NCBI RefSeq assembly: GCF_005239125.1
Contig: NZ_SZYE01000001.1
Location: 23,889 to 87,888, forward strand
Reading direction: 5' to 3'
DNA: 64,000 nt
Source of the DNA: Cellulomonas hominis
GTDB lineage: Bacteria > Actinomycetota > Actinomycetes > Actinomycetales > Cellulomonadaceae
Shown here one piece after another: positions 48,840 through 59,894 of the stretch (position 1 is the stretch's first letter; every line of letters starts with the position of its first letter). Under the pieces are notes generated by a model. It did no database searches. It saw nothing but the letters and a program-made list of their open reading frames with translations, and had not been told where the DNA came from. The translations under genes and the position numbers were made by a program.

Positions 48840-50384
48840 GTGCCCGCGACCCCCCAGCCCGCCCCGGCGCAGCCCGCTCCCGCGCACCCCGCCGTCCCCG
48901 AGGCGGACACCTCGTGGTCGGTCCGCTCGGCCCTGCGGTCGCCCGCGCGCCTGCGCACGGAGGTGCTCGCCGGCCTCGTGGTGGCCCTCGCCCTGATCCC
49001 CGAGGCCATCTCGTTCTCCATCGTCGCCGGCGTCGACCCGCGGGTGGGGCTGTTCTCGTCCTTCGTCATGGCGGTGACGCTCGCGTTCCTGGGCGGGCGC
49101 CCGGCGATGATCTCGGCCGCGACGGGTGCCGTCGCCCTGGTGGTCGCCCCGGTCGTGCGCGACCACGGGGTCGAGTACCTGCTGGCGACCGTGGTCCTCG
49201 GCGGCGTGATCCAGGTCGCGCTGGGGCTGCTCGGGGTGGCGCGGCTGATGCGGTTCATCCCGCGGTCGGTCATGGTCGGGTTCGTCAACGCGCTCGCGAT
49301 CCTGGTCCTCCTCGCGCAGCTGCCGCACCTGGTCGACGTGCCGTGGGTGGTGTACCCGCTGGTCGTGGCGGGCATCGCGATCATCGCCCTGTTCCCGCGG
49401 CTGACCGGCGTCGTGCCCGCCCCCCTCGTGGCGATCGTGCTGCTGACCGTCGTGACCGTCGCGGCGGGCCTGGCCGTGCCGCGGGTCCGCGACCAGGGCG
49501 CGCTGCCGGACAGCCTGCCCTCGCTGGTGCTGCCGGACGTGCCGCTGAGCCTCGAGACCCTGCGGATCATCGCGCCGTACGCCGCCGGGCTGGCCCTGGT
49601 CGGGCTGCTCGAGTCGCTGATGACCGCGAAGCTCGTCGACGACGTCACCGACACGCACTCCGACAAGACCCGCGAGGCGTGGGGCCAGGGCGCCGCGAAC
49701 GTGCTGTCCGGGCTGTTCGGCGGCATGGGCGGCTGCGCGATGATCGGCCAGACGATGATCAACGTGAAGGTCTCGGGCGCGCGCACCCGGATCTCGACCT
49801 TCCTGGCCGGCGCGTTCCTGCTCGTGCTGGTCGTGGTGCTCGGCGACGTCGTCGGCGCGATCCCGATGGCCGCGCTGGTGGCGGTCATGGTGATGGTCTG
49901 CGTCGCGACGTTCGACTGGCACTCGGTCCGGCCGGCGACCCTGCGCCGGATGCCGCTGAGCGAGACCGCGGTGATGCTGGTGACCGTCGCGATCACGGTC
50001 GCCACGCACAACCTGGCGTACGGCGTCGTGGCGGGCGTCCTCGTCGCCACGCTGCTGTTCGCGCGCCGGGTCGCGCACCTGACCACCGTGACCCGGCTGG
50101 ACACCGGCGAGGACCCGGGTGTCCGCCGGTACGCCGTGTCCGGCGCGCTGTTCTTCGCGTCGTCCAACGACCTCGTCTACCAGTTCGACTACGACGGCGA
50201 CCCGGCGCGGGTCGTGATCGACCTCGCGGACGCGCACGTCTGGGACGCCTCGACGGCGGCGACGCTGGACGCGATCACCACGAAGTACGCCGCGAAGGGG
50301 AAGACGGCCGAGGTGGTGGGGCTGAACGAGGACAGCGCGCGGCGGCTCGGGCGGCTGGCGGAGGCGCTGGGCGGCGGGCGCTGA
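48840..50384 (+). CDS. SulP-family anion transporter with STAS domain
   Basis: A 514-residue membrane transporter. About twelve helices follow a Pro/Ala-rich N-terminus. LAGLVVALALIPEAISFSIV and the GGMGGCAMIGQTMINVKVSG signature are typical. A C-terminal STAS domain (VVIDLADAHVWDASTAATLD) occupies about residues 440-500. Family substrates include sulfate and bicarbonate; which one here is not inferable. It is transcribed alone. Confidence 0.92.
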   Translation: MPATPQPAPAQPAPAHPAVPEADTSWSVRSALRSPARLRTEVLAGLVVALALIPEAISFSIVAGVDPRVGLFSSFVMAVTLAFLGGRPAMISAATGAVALVVAPVVRDHGVEYLLATVVLGGVIQVALGLLGVARLMRFIPRSVMVGFVNALAILVLLAQLPHLVDVPWVVYPLVVAGIAIIALFPRLTGVVPAPLVAIVLLTVVTVAAGLAVPRVRDQGALPDSLPSLVLPDVPLSLETLRIIAPYAAGLALVGLLESLMTAKLVDDVTDTHSDKTREAWGQGAANVLSGLFGGMGGCAMIGQTMINVKVSGARTRISTFLAGAFLLVLVVVLGDVVGAIPMAALVAVMVMVCVATFDWHSVRPATLRRMPLSETAVMLVTVAITVATHNLAYGVVAGVLVATLLFARRVAHLTTVTRLDTGEDPGVRRYAVSGALFFASSNDLVYQFDYDGDPARVVIDLADAHVWDASTAATLDAITTKYAAKGKTAEVVGLNEDSARRLGRLAEALGGGR

Positions 50385-50448
50385 GGGTCCCGGCGCCGCG
50401 GGTGCCAGGATGGGTGCCGGACCCGACGACCCCCTGGGAGGACCCGGC

Positions 50449-50988
50449 GTGACGGACGACCCCTACCGCGTGATGACGGTGTGCACCGGCAACATCTGCC
50501 GGTCCCCGATGGCCGAGGTGGTGCTGCGCGCCCGGCTGGCCGACGCCGGGCTCGGCGACCGGGTGGTCGTCGACTCGACCGGGGTCAGCGACGAGGAGCA
50601 CGGCAACCCCGTCGACCGGCGGGCCCGGGCGGCCCTCGCCGCGCGCGGCTACGACGTCCCGCGGCGGGAGGCGCGCCAGGTGCGCGCGGCCGACCTGGCC
50701 GACCGGGACCTGGTGCTGGCGATGACGGCGTCGCACGCGCGGGCGCTGCGCCGGATCGCCGACGGCGACGCCGACGTCGCCGGGCGCGTGGTGATGTTCC
50801 GGACGTTCGACCCCGCGGCGCCGCGGGTCGCCGACCCGCGCGACGAGCACCTGCTCGACGTGGACGACCCCTGGTACGGGGGGCCGGAGAACTTCGAGCA
50901 CTGCCTCGACGAGATCGAGGCGGCGGCGGACGGCGTGGTCGACGCGGTCCGTGCGGCCCTCTCGGACCGGGACGCCGCCCGGGCCTGA
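50449..50988 (+). CDS. Low-molecular-weight protein-tyrosine phosphatase
   Basis: A 179-residue phosphatase. The P-loop CTGNICRSPMAE has the CX5R catalytic cysteine and arginine. The general acid lies in DPWYGGPENFEH. GGGAGG precedes GTG 50449, which gives a family-like N-terminus (TDDPYRVMTVCTGNICRS). Likely substrates are tyrosine-phosphorylated proteins or arsenate-like ligands; the former is more likely given length and the YGG motif. Confidence 0.93.
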   Translation: MTDDPYRVMTVCTGNICRSPMAEVVLRARLADAGLGDRVVVDSTGVSDEEHGNPVDRRARAALAARGYDVPRREARQVRAADLADRDLVLAMTASHARALRRIADGDADVAGRVVMFRTFDPAAPRVADPRDEHLLDVDDPWYGGPENFEHCLDEIEAAADGVVDAVRAALSDRDAARA

Positions 50989-51068
50989 CCCGCGGGGCGG
51001 ACCCACCGCCGCACGGGGATCGGACGCGCAGCGGGCGCGCCGGGCACCCGCCGGGGCAGGATGGCCGG

Positions 51069-52253
51069 GTGAAGGTCTCCGCGCGGTCCCAGGTGCCCCC
51101 GTTCGCCGTGATGGACATCGTCGCGGCCGCCAACGCGCGGCGCGCCGCGGGGCAGTCGGTCCTCAACCTGTGCGTCGGCGAGCCGTCGACGGGCGCCTCC
51201 GACGTGGTGCGCGAGCGCGCCGTGCAGCTCCTCGCCGGCGGGGACCTCGGGTACACCGAGGCGCTCGGCAGCCCGGCGCTGCGCGCGGCGATCGCGGGGC
51301 ACTACCGGTCCTGGTACGGCGTCGACGTCGACCCCGCGCGGGTGGCGGTGACCACCGGGTCGTCGGGCGGGTTCATGCTCGCGTTCCTCGCCGCGTTCGA
51401 CGTCGGCGACCGCGTGGCGCTGGCCCGGCCGGGGTACCCCGCGTACAAGAACATCCTCGCGTCGCTGGGCTGCGAGGTCGTCGAGCTGCCCTGCGGCCCG
51501 GAGACCCGGTACCAGCCGACGGTCGAGCAGCTCGAGGCGCTGGACCGCCCGGTGGACGGCCTCGTGGTCGCCGGGCCCGCCAACCCGACCGGCACGCTGA
51601 TCGACCGGGCGTCGCTCGACGGCCTGGCCGCGTGGTGCGCCGAGCACGGCGTCCGGCTGGTGTCCGACGAGATCTACCACGGCATCACCTACCCCGACGC
51701 GGTCGCCGCCGAGCCGGGGCCGGCCGGGGCACCGACCGCCGCGACGTCCCTGGGCACCGGGACCGTGGTGGTCAACTCGTTCTCCAAGTTCTGGGCGATG
51801 ACCGGCTGGCGGCTCGGCTGGCTGCTGCTCCCCGAGGACCTGGCGGCGCCGGTGGACGCGCTCGCCGGGAACGTCGCCCTGTGCCCGCCGGCGCTCGCCC
51901 AGCACGCCGGCGTCGCCGCGTTCACGCCCGAGGGCTACGCGGCGGCCGAGGCCAACGTCGCGCAGTACGCGGCGTCCCGGCGGTCGGTGCTCGACCGGCT
52001 GCCGGAGCTCGGCTGGTCCCGGGTCGCGCCCGCCGACGGCGCGTTCTACGTGTACGCCGACGTGTCCGCGGCCGGCCTGGACTCGCGGACCTGGTGCGCC
52101 CGGCTGCTCGACGAGGCCGGTGTGGCACTCACCCCCGGCACCGACTTCGACTCCGTCGACGGCCACGACTGGGTGCGGTTGTCGTTCGCGTCCGCGCCGG
52201 ACGTGGTCGCGGAGGCGGTGGACCGGGTCGTCGCCTGGCAGCGGACGCTGTAG
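51069..52253 (+). CDS. Class I/II PLP-dependent aminotransferase
   Basis: A 394-residue fold-type I aminotransferase. VSARSQVPPFAVMDIVAAAN and VGEPSTGASDVVRERAVQLL start it; the PLP lysine lies in NSFSKFWAMTGWRLGWLLLP, the Asn and Asp of the pocket in GPANPTGTLID and VSDEIYHGITYP, and the substrate Arg near the C-terminus in HDWVRLSFA. CAGGAT ends 6 nt before GTG 51069 (leaderless). The exact amino-acid substrate is unknown. Confidence 0.9.
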   Translation: MKVSARSQVPPFAVMDIVAAANARRAAGQSVLNLCVGEPSTGASDVVRERAVQLLAGGDLGYTEALGSPALRAAIAGHYRSWYGVDVDPARVAVTTGSSGGFMLAFLAAFDVGDRVALARPGYPAYKNILASLGCEVVELPCGPETRYQPTVEQLEALDRPVDGLVVAGPANPTGTLIDRASLDGLAAWCAEHGVRLVSDEIYHGITYPDAVAAEPGPAGAPTAATSLGTGTVVVNSFSKFWAMTGWRLGWLLLPEDLAAPVDALAGNVALCPPALAQHAGVAAFTPEGYAAAEANVAQYAASRRSVLDRLPELGWSRVAPADGAFYVYADVSAAGLDSRTWCARLLDEAGVALTPGTDFDSVDGHDWVRLSFASAPDVVAEAVDRVVAWQRTL

Positions 52254-52347
52254 CCGCCCGCAGCGGCGCGGAACCGGCCCCCGGGCCCGTCCGTTGGGCG
52301 GGGCAGGACGCGCGTCCGCGGGGCCGCGCACGGGCGAGGAGGTCGAC

Positions 52348-52632
52348 ATGAGGTGTCCCACCGACGGGGCCGAGCTGGTCATGGCGGAGCGGCAGGGCGT
52401 CGAGATCGACTACTGCCCGTCGTGCCGCGGCATCTGGCTGGACCGCGGCGAGCTGGACAAGATCCTCGACCGCGCCGCCGGCACCCCCGCTCCCGCGGCC
52501 GCGGACGCCGGCCCGGCGGCGGCACCAGGCGGCTACCCGCCGCCGCCCGGCTACGACGGCTACCGCGAGCCCGGGTACCGGGACGACGGTGGCTACCGGG
52601 ACCCCGGCTACCGCGAGCCCGGGTACCGGTAG
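52348..52632 (+). CDS. zf-TFIIB zinc-ribbon protein, cut short by an in-frame amber codon
   Basis: ATG at 52348 with GAGGAGGT upstream. The zinc ribbon is MRCPTDGAELVM...YCPSCRGIWLDRGELDKIL (given in parts), followed by a Tyr/Arg/Gly/Pro repeat tail. TAG at 52630 ends the frame after 94 residues. The same frame continues for 36 codons to TGA 52743 and ends with RKKKRESWLGDLLDFD, the closing motif I expect of full-length members. So TAG probably replaced a TAC (Tyr) codon by one base. It is either a real nonsense mutation, a programmed readthrough, or a sequencing error. Confidence 0.85.
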   Translation: MRCPTDGAELVMAERQGVEIDYCPSCRGIWLDRGELDKILDRAAGTPAPAAADAGPAAAPGGYPPPPGYDGYREPGYRDDGGYRDPGYREPGYR

Positions 52633-52743
52633 GGCGGCTACCGCGACGACCGCCGGTACGACGACCGCCGCGACCCCCGCTCCCCGTACGGCAGGAAGAA
52701 GAAGCGCGAGTCCTGGCTCGGCGACCTGCTCGACTTCGACTGA
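52633..52743 (+). pseudogene. Separated C-terminal part of the zinc-ribbon gene
   Basis: In-frame continuation after the amber codon: Tyr/Arg/Asp-rich repeat, basic RKKKR, and WLGDLLDFD-TGA. The repeat character is unbroken across the TAG, which argues that the two parts were one gene until recently. Confidence 0.75.
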
Positions 52744-52789
52744 GGCCGGCCGCGCGCCCGCCGCGCGCCGGGTGACCTAGGGTCGCCCC

Positions 52790-53875
52790 GTGGACGTGGC
52801 GGTGCTGGGAGCGACGGGTGACGTCGGGCGGCAGGTGTGCGCGCAGCTGATCGAGCGGCGGGTGCTGCCGACCACCTCGCGGCTGCAGCTCGTCGGCCGC
52901 CCGGGCGGGGCGTCCGGACGGGCGTCCTACGGGCTGCGGGCCGACCTCGTCGACGCCTACGACGAGCACGCGCCCCTCATCGACGTCGCCCTGGACCCGG
53001 AGGACGTGGTCGCGGACGTCGTGGTGCTGACCGCCGGCCGGACGGCCCCGGCGCGGGCGGGTGCCGTCGCCGACCGCGCGGCGCTCGCTGCCGAGAACCA
53101 CGAGGTGTTCGCGTCCTACGCCCGCGCGATCGCACGGCACGGCTCGGGCCACGAGGTGGTCGTGGTGGTGTCGAACCCGGTCGAGCTCGGCGTGGCCGTG
53201 GTGGCCCGCGAGCTGGGCCGGCACCGGGTGATCGGGATGGGCGCGTGGCTGGACACGCTGCGGTTCCGGCGCGAGGTCGCCGTCTCGCTCGGCGTGCGCC
53301 GGCACCGGGTCGGCGGGTTCGTGGCGGGGCAGCACGGGGACGACCTCGTGCCGCTGTGGTCGACGGTCCGGATCAGCGGGCTCGACGTCGAGGAGCGGCG
53401 GCGCGCGGTCGCGGCCCTGCGCGGCGGACGGACCCTGGACGGGTTCGCGGCCGAGATCGAGGACGCCAAGCGGGACCTCGCCGGGCTGATGGCCGACGAC
53501 GTGGCCGCCGCGTTCGACCTGGTCGAGACCTGGCCGCCGGACCTGCGCGGCGTCGCGCGGCCGTGGCTCACGCACCAGAGCGGGGCGAAGACCGCCGCGG
53601 CGACCGCGAACGCGACCGTCGACCTGGTGGACACCGTGCTGGACGGGCGGGACATCGTGGTCGCCGGGCAGGTGGCGCTGGACGGCGAGGTCGCCGTGGC
53701 GGGGACGGCGCTGCGCGGGGTGCTCGGGGTGCCGGTCGTGCTCGGACCCGAGGGGTGGACGCGGGTCCTGCTGGACGAGCCCGCCCCGGACGAGGCGCGT
53801 CGCCTGCTCGCCTCGGCCGCGCGGATCGACGCGATGCTCGCGCCGTGGGGGCTCGCCGCGGGGGCGGCCCGGTGA
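52790..53875 (+). CDS. Lactate/malate dehydrogenase-like protein
   Basis: A 361-residue NAD-linked 2-hydroxyacid dehydrogenase fold. DVAVLGATGDVGRQVCAQLI is the dinucleotide loop. VVVVVSNPVELGVAVVAREL, MGAWLDTLRFRREVAVSLGV and FVAGQHGDDLVPLWSTVRIS carry substrate-binding residues, including the catalytic His of the GQHGD motif. It is longer than usual (about 310-320 residues) because of its C-terminal part. TAGGGT ends 6 nt before GTG 52790. The coupling to an ACT-domain gene is unusual for LDH or MDH. Confidence 0.8.
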   Translation: MDVAVLGATGDVGRQVCAQLIERRVLPTTSRLQLVGRPGGASGRASYGLRADLVDAYDEHAPLIDVALDPEDVVADVVVLTAGRTAPARAGAVADRAALAAENHEVFASYARAIARHGSGHEVVVVVSNPVELGVAVVARELGRHRVIGMGAWLDTLRFRREVAVSLGVRRHRVGGFVAGQHGDDLVPLWSTVRISGLDVEERRRAVAALRGGRTLDGFAAEIEDAKRDLAGLMADDVAAAFDLVETWPPDLRGVARPWLTHQSGAKTAAATANATVDLVDTVLDGRDIVVAGQVALDGEVAVAGTALRGVLGVPVVLGPEGWTRVLLDEPAPDEARRLLASAARIDAMLAPWGLAAGAAR

Positions 53876-54411
53876 CCGCGGTCGGACCGGTCGGCACGGC
53901 CGCGGCCGCCCCGGACCGCCGCTGGGTGGCCTTCGTGAGCGGCGCCGACGCCACCGGCACGCTCACCGCGCTGGCCGGCGTGTTCTCCACGCGCGGTGTC
54001 TCGTTCGACTCGCTCAGCACGGGTGACGTCGCCGACGGCGTCGGCCTGATCGTCGTGACGTTCACCGCGACCGAGCGTCGCCAGCGGCTGCTCGCCCGGA
54101 CGGTCGGCCGGCTCGCCGCCGTGCGTGCCGTGGCGGTGCGGGCGGTCGACGACCCGGCCGTGCGCGCCGCGGCGGTGGTGCACCTGCCCCCCGACGCCGG
54201 GCCGTTCGCGCCGCCCGCCGGGGTCGCCGTGCGCTGGGCCGGGGACGTCGCCGCCGGTCAGCCGGTGCTGGTCGAGGGCGTGCTGCCCGACGTCGAGGCG
54301 GTCGTGGCGCACGCCCGCGCCCGGGGCGCGGTGTCGGCCGCGGTCGTCGTGCTGCCCCTGCCGGAGGTCGCCGGCGCGGCGACGCGCGCGGACGCGCCGC
54401 CGGCGCGCTGA
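53872..54411 (+). CDS. ACT-domain protein (small-subunit-like)
   Basis: A 179-residue protein. RWVAFVSGADATGTLTALAG, VFSTRGVSFDSLSTGDVADG and VGLIVVTFTATERRQRLLAR form an N-terminal ACT domain like that of acetolactate synthase small subunits. The C-terminal half is Ala/Val-rich with no recognised motif. The GTG overlaps the dehydrogenase stop by 4 nt, so the two are coupled. It may sense an amino acid and regulate its neighbour; this is inferred. Confidence 0.75.
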   Translation: MTAVGPVGTAAAAPDRRWVAFVSGADATGTLTALAGVFSTRGVSFDSLSTGDVADGVGLIVVTFTATERRQRLLARTVGRLAAVRAVAVRAVDDPAVRAAAVVHLPPDAGPFAPPAGVAVRWAGDVAAGQPVLVEGVLPDVEAVVAHARARGAVSAAVVVLPLPEVAGAATRADAPPAR

Positions 54412-54418
54412 CCGGGCC

Positions 54419-56434
54419 TCAGAGCCGCCCGTAGTACTCCGTGCTGGCGATGATGCCGCCGATCACGGCCTCCACCCGCGCACCCCGCTGGATGTCCCCG
54501 ACCCAGGAGCGGGCGCCGGTCGGGTCGATGTGCCGGCCGAGCAGGTGCACGTAGTGGCCGTCGACGACGGTGGTGAGGTGCTCGGTCGACAGCAGGAAGC
54601 CCATCGCCACCTGCTGCCGCGACGCGCCGCGCGCCAGCGCCGTCGTCCAGGACGCGACCTCGGACTGGCCGGGCGTGCGGTGCAGGACCTGCTGGTAGAG
54701 GCGGGTCACCCAGGCGGGGTCCGTCCCGCCGCTGGTCGCGTAGTGCTCGGGCGACGCGAGGAACCCGGACTCCATCTCCTGGATGATCATCCCCGCCTGC
54801 ATCGCGCGCAGCCATCCCGCGGCGCCGACCGCGTCCGGCTGGCGACCGAGGAACGTCGCGTAGGAGTCGGCGATCAGGCGGGTCCGGTACTCCGGGGAGT
54901 AGGTGATCGCGTTCGCCACGGCGATCCGCGGGGTCCCGGAGTCCAGCGCCTGCGTCCACGTCGCGAGCCCGACCGGGTCCGGCTGGCGACCGAAGAGGTC
55001 CGAGTACACCCGGGCGACGTAGCGCTGGGTCTGCGAGCCCGCGCCGTCGGGGACGACCGTGACGCGCGCGGTCGCCCCGACGGCGTCCGTCCGCAGCGCC
55101 GCGCCCGCACCGGGCACCGCCCACGACGCGCCCGCGGGCAGCTGCGGCGTGCTGAACGGCGGGCGGGTCGGCTGCAGGTCGAGCAGGTAGCTCGTCGGGA
55201 ACCGGAACCGGGCGTCCGTCAGGACCAGGTGGGCCTGCACGCCGGCCCAGGCGGGCCGGTGCAGCGCGTCGGGCCCGGCCGCCGGGCGGTAGTCGGCGAA
55301 CACGGGTCCGGCGGACGACTGGATCCGCAGGCCGCGCAGGGCGGCCGTGCCGGCGAGCGGGGCGAGGTCGAGCGTCGTGGCCGAGGTGACGGGACCGCCG
55401 ACGTCGGCGACGGTCGCCCACCCGAGGTGCTGGGCGAAGCCCGTGCTGATGTTGCCCGGGTCCGTGGCGTTCCGGCCCTGGCCCATCACGTCGGCGTCGT
55501 CGCCGTACTCGGTGACGGAGCAGCTGCTGAGCGCGGCCAGCGGCACGCGTGCACCACCGGAGGTGCACGTGAGGGTGTTGGCGTGCCCGAGGCCGAGGTT
55601 GTGCCCGAGCTCGTGCGCGAGCACGTACGGCTGCGCGGCGCCGTTCAGCCAGATGCTCCCCCCGTTGATCGTGGCACGGCCGGCGAACCCGCAGGTCGGG
55701 ATCGCGGGGAAGTGGACGGCGACGTGGGTGGTCGCCGACGGCGTGAGGCCGGGGTTGGCCGCGAGGGCGGCGCTCATGATCGCGGCGTCGTCGCAGCCGG
55801 CGGGCTGCGGCACGACCCGTGGGGCGCGCACCGACTGCTGGACGTCCACCCGGCCGGCGCTCTGCCGCTCCCAGTACGCGGCCGTGCCGTCGGCGGCGGC
55901 CTGCAGGGCGGCGGTGGGGGCGGTCTGGCCCGCGGCCCACACGACGGGCAGCACGACGAGCTGGTGCACGCCCGCCAGGTCGGCCTGCGCGGAGAGGTCG
56001 GCGGTGCGCACGGGCTCGACGTCGGTCACGGAGGCGCGCAGGTCGGCGTCGCCCGCGGCCGCCGCGACCGCCTGGGTCGCGTCGAGCCCCGGGTCGGCCT
56101 CGATGGTGACGACCACGTCGGTGCCGTCGGCCAGCGCGTCCGCCGGCGGGTGCTCCGTGCCGACCACCGGCTCCTGGACCGCCGACAGGTCGAGGAGCGT
56201 GCCGTCGACGTCCGCGTAGGCCTCGGTGACCGAGCCTTCGTGGAAGTGCTCCCCGTCGTCGTGCGGCACGGGGTCCGAGACCACGTAGACGACGGTGCCG
56301 TCGACCTCGTAGCGGGCGTCGGGCTCGTCGGCGGCGGCGCCGACGGACCCGGTGACCCCGGTGACCCCGAGGAGCGCGGTCACGAGCGCGGCGGTGGCGC
56401 GGCGGCGTCGCGGGCGGGCGACCTGTGCGGTCAT
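54419..56434 (-). CDS. Secreted metzincin-like zinc protease with C-terminal DUF4214-like repeats
   Basis: A 671-residue exported protein. A signal peptide spans residues 1-33 (ATAALVTALLGVTGVTGSVG). The zinc site HELGHNLGLGH lies at 274-284, the metzincin HExxHxxGxxH pattern; a later VMGQG Met region is plausible as the Met-turn. The last 200 residues contain four tandem copies of an RxPDxxGxxxW-type unit (GRQPDPVGLATWTQAL; GRQPDAVGAAGWLRAM; RTPGQSEVASWTTAL; GRHIDPTGARSWVGD), i.e. DUF4214-like. AGGAGG precedes ATG 56434. Likely degrades external protein or glycoprotein. Confidence 0.88.
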   Translation of the reverse strand: MTAQVARPRRRRATAALVTALLGVTGVTGSVGAAADEPDARYEVDGTVVYVVSDPVPHDDGEHFHEGSVTEAYADVDGTLLDLSAVQEPVVGTEHPPADALADGTDVVVTIEADPGLDATQAVAAAAGDADLRASVTDVEPVRTADLSAQADLAGVHQLVVLPVVWAAGQTAPTAALQAAADGTAAYWERQSAGRVDVQQSVRAPRVVPQPAGCDDAAIMSAALAANPGLTPSATTHVAVHFPAIPTCGFAGRATINGGSIWLNGAAQPYVLAHELGHNLGLGHANTLTCTSGGARVPLAALSSCSVTEYGDDADVMGQGRNATDPGNISTGFAQHLGWATVADVGGPVTSATTLDLAPLAGTAALRGLRIQSSAGPVFADYRPAAGPDALHRPAWAGVQAHLVLTDARFRFPTSYLLDLQPTRPPFSTPQLPAGASWAVPGAGAALRTDAVGATARVTVVPDGAGSQTQRYVARVYSDLFGRQPDPVGLATWTQALDSGTPRIAVANAITYSPEYRTRLIADSYATFLGRQPDAVGAAGWLRAMQAGMIIQEMESGFLASPEHYATSGGTDPAWVTRLYQQVLHRTPGQSEVASWTTALARGASRQQVAMGFLLSTEHLTTVVDGHYVHLLGRHIDPTGARSWVGDIQRGARVEAVIGGIIASTEYYGRL

Positions 56435-56519
56435 GCGGGGATCCTCCTGGACCGGGCGGCGTCGCGCACGTGCGCGTGCTCCCGACCCCATCGGCGCGGA
56501 GGGCGCCCGTCGTGAGGGT

Positions 56520-56525
56520 TACGCT
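56520..56525 (+). promoter_or_regulatory. -10 element of the gcv transcript
   Basis: TACGCT lies about 35 bp before the first glycine aptamer. No clear -35 is visible. Confidence 0.4.
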
Positions 56526-56557
56526 GTGACCTGGACAACTCAACACGCTGCTCGAAC

Positions 56558-56816
56558 CGCGGCGGGAGAGCCCTCCCGCGCGACCGCCCCCGGGCGGCCG
56601 TGACCGCGAGGCGCCGAAGGAGCAACCCTCCCCGGGAATCTCTCAGGCCCCCGTACCGCCGTGGCGAGGCAACTCTGGAAAGCGGCCGGCGCACGCCGGC
56701 CCACCGACGGTGCAAGCCGGCGCGCCCCGGCCCTCACGGGCACGGCGGACCGGCAAAACTCTCAGGTCGCACGCCCGCGGACGCCCGCGGCCGGCGGATG
56801 ACAGAGCGGGGAGACG
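56558..56816 (+). ncRNA. Tandem glycine riboswitch
   Basis: Two aptamers in series upstream of gcvP. The first has GCGGGAGAG, GCGCCGAAGGAGCAA, ATCTCTCAGGC and the linker-like ACTCTGGAAAGCGG. The second has ACCGACGGTGCAAGCC and AAAACTCTCAGGT, ending near GATGACAGAGCGGGGAGA. These are the conserved core segments of the glycine class. Binding of glycine is expected to turn on expression of the cleavage system. Confidence 0.92.
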
Positions 56817-56867
56817 CGCACCACCCGCCCGTCCGCCCATGCACGCCCGACCGCCCGGAGCAGCCGC

Positions 56868-59890
<3,023 letters not shown>

Positions 59891-59894
<4 letters not shown>

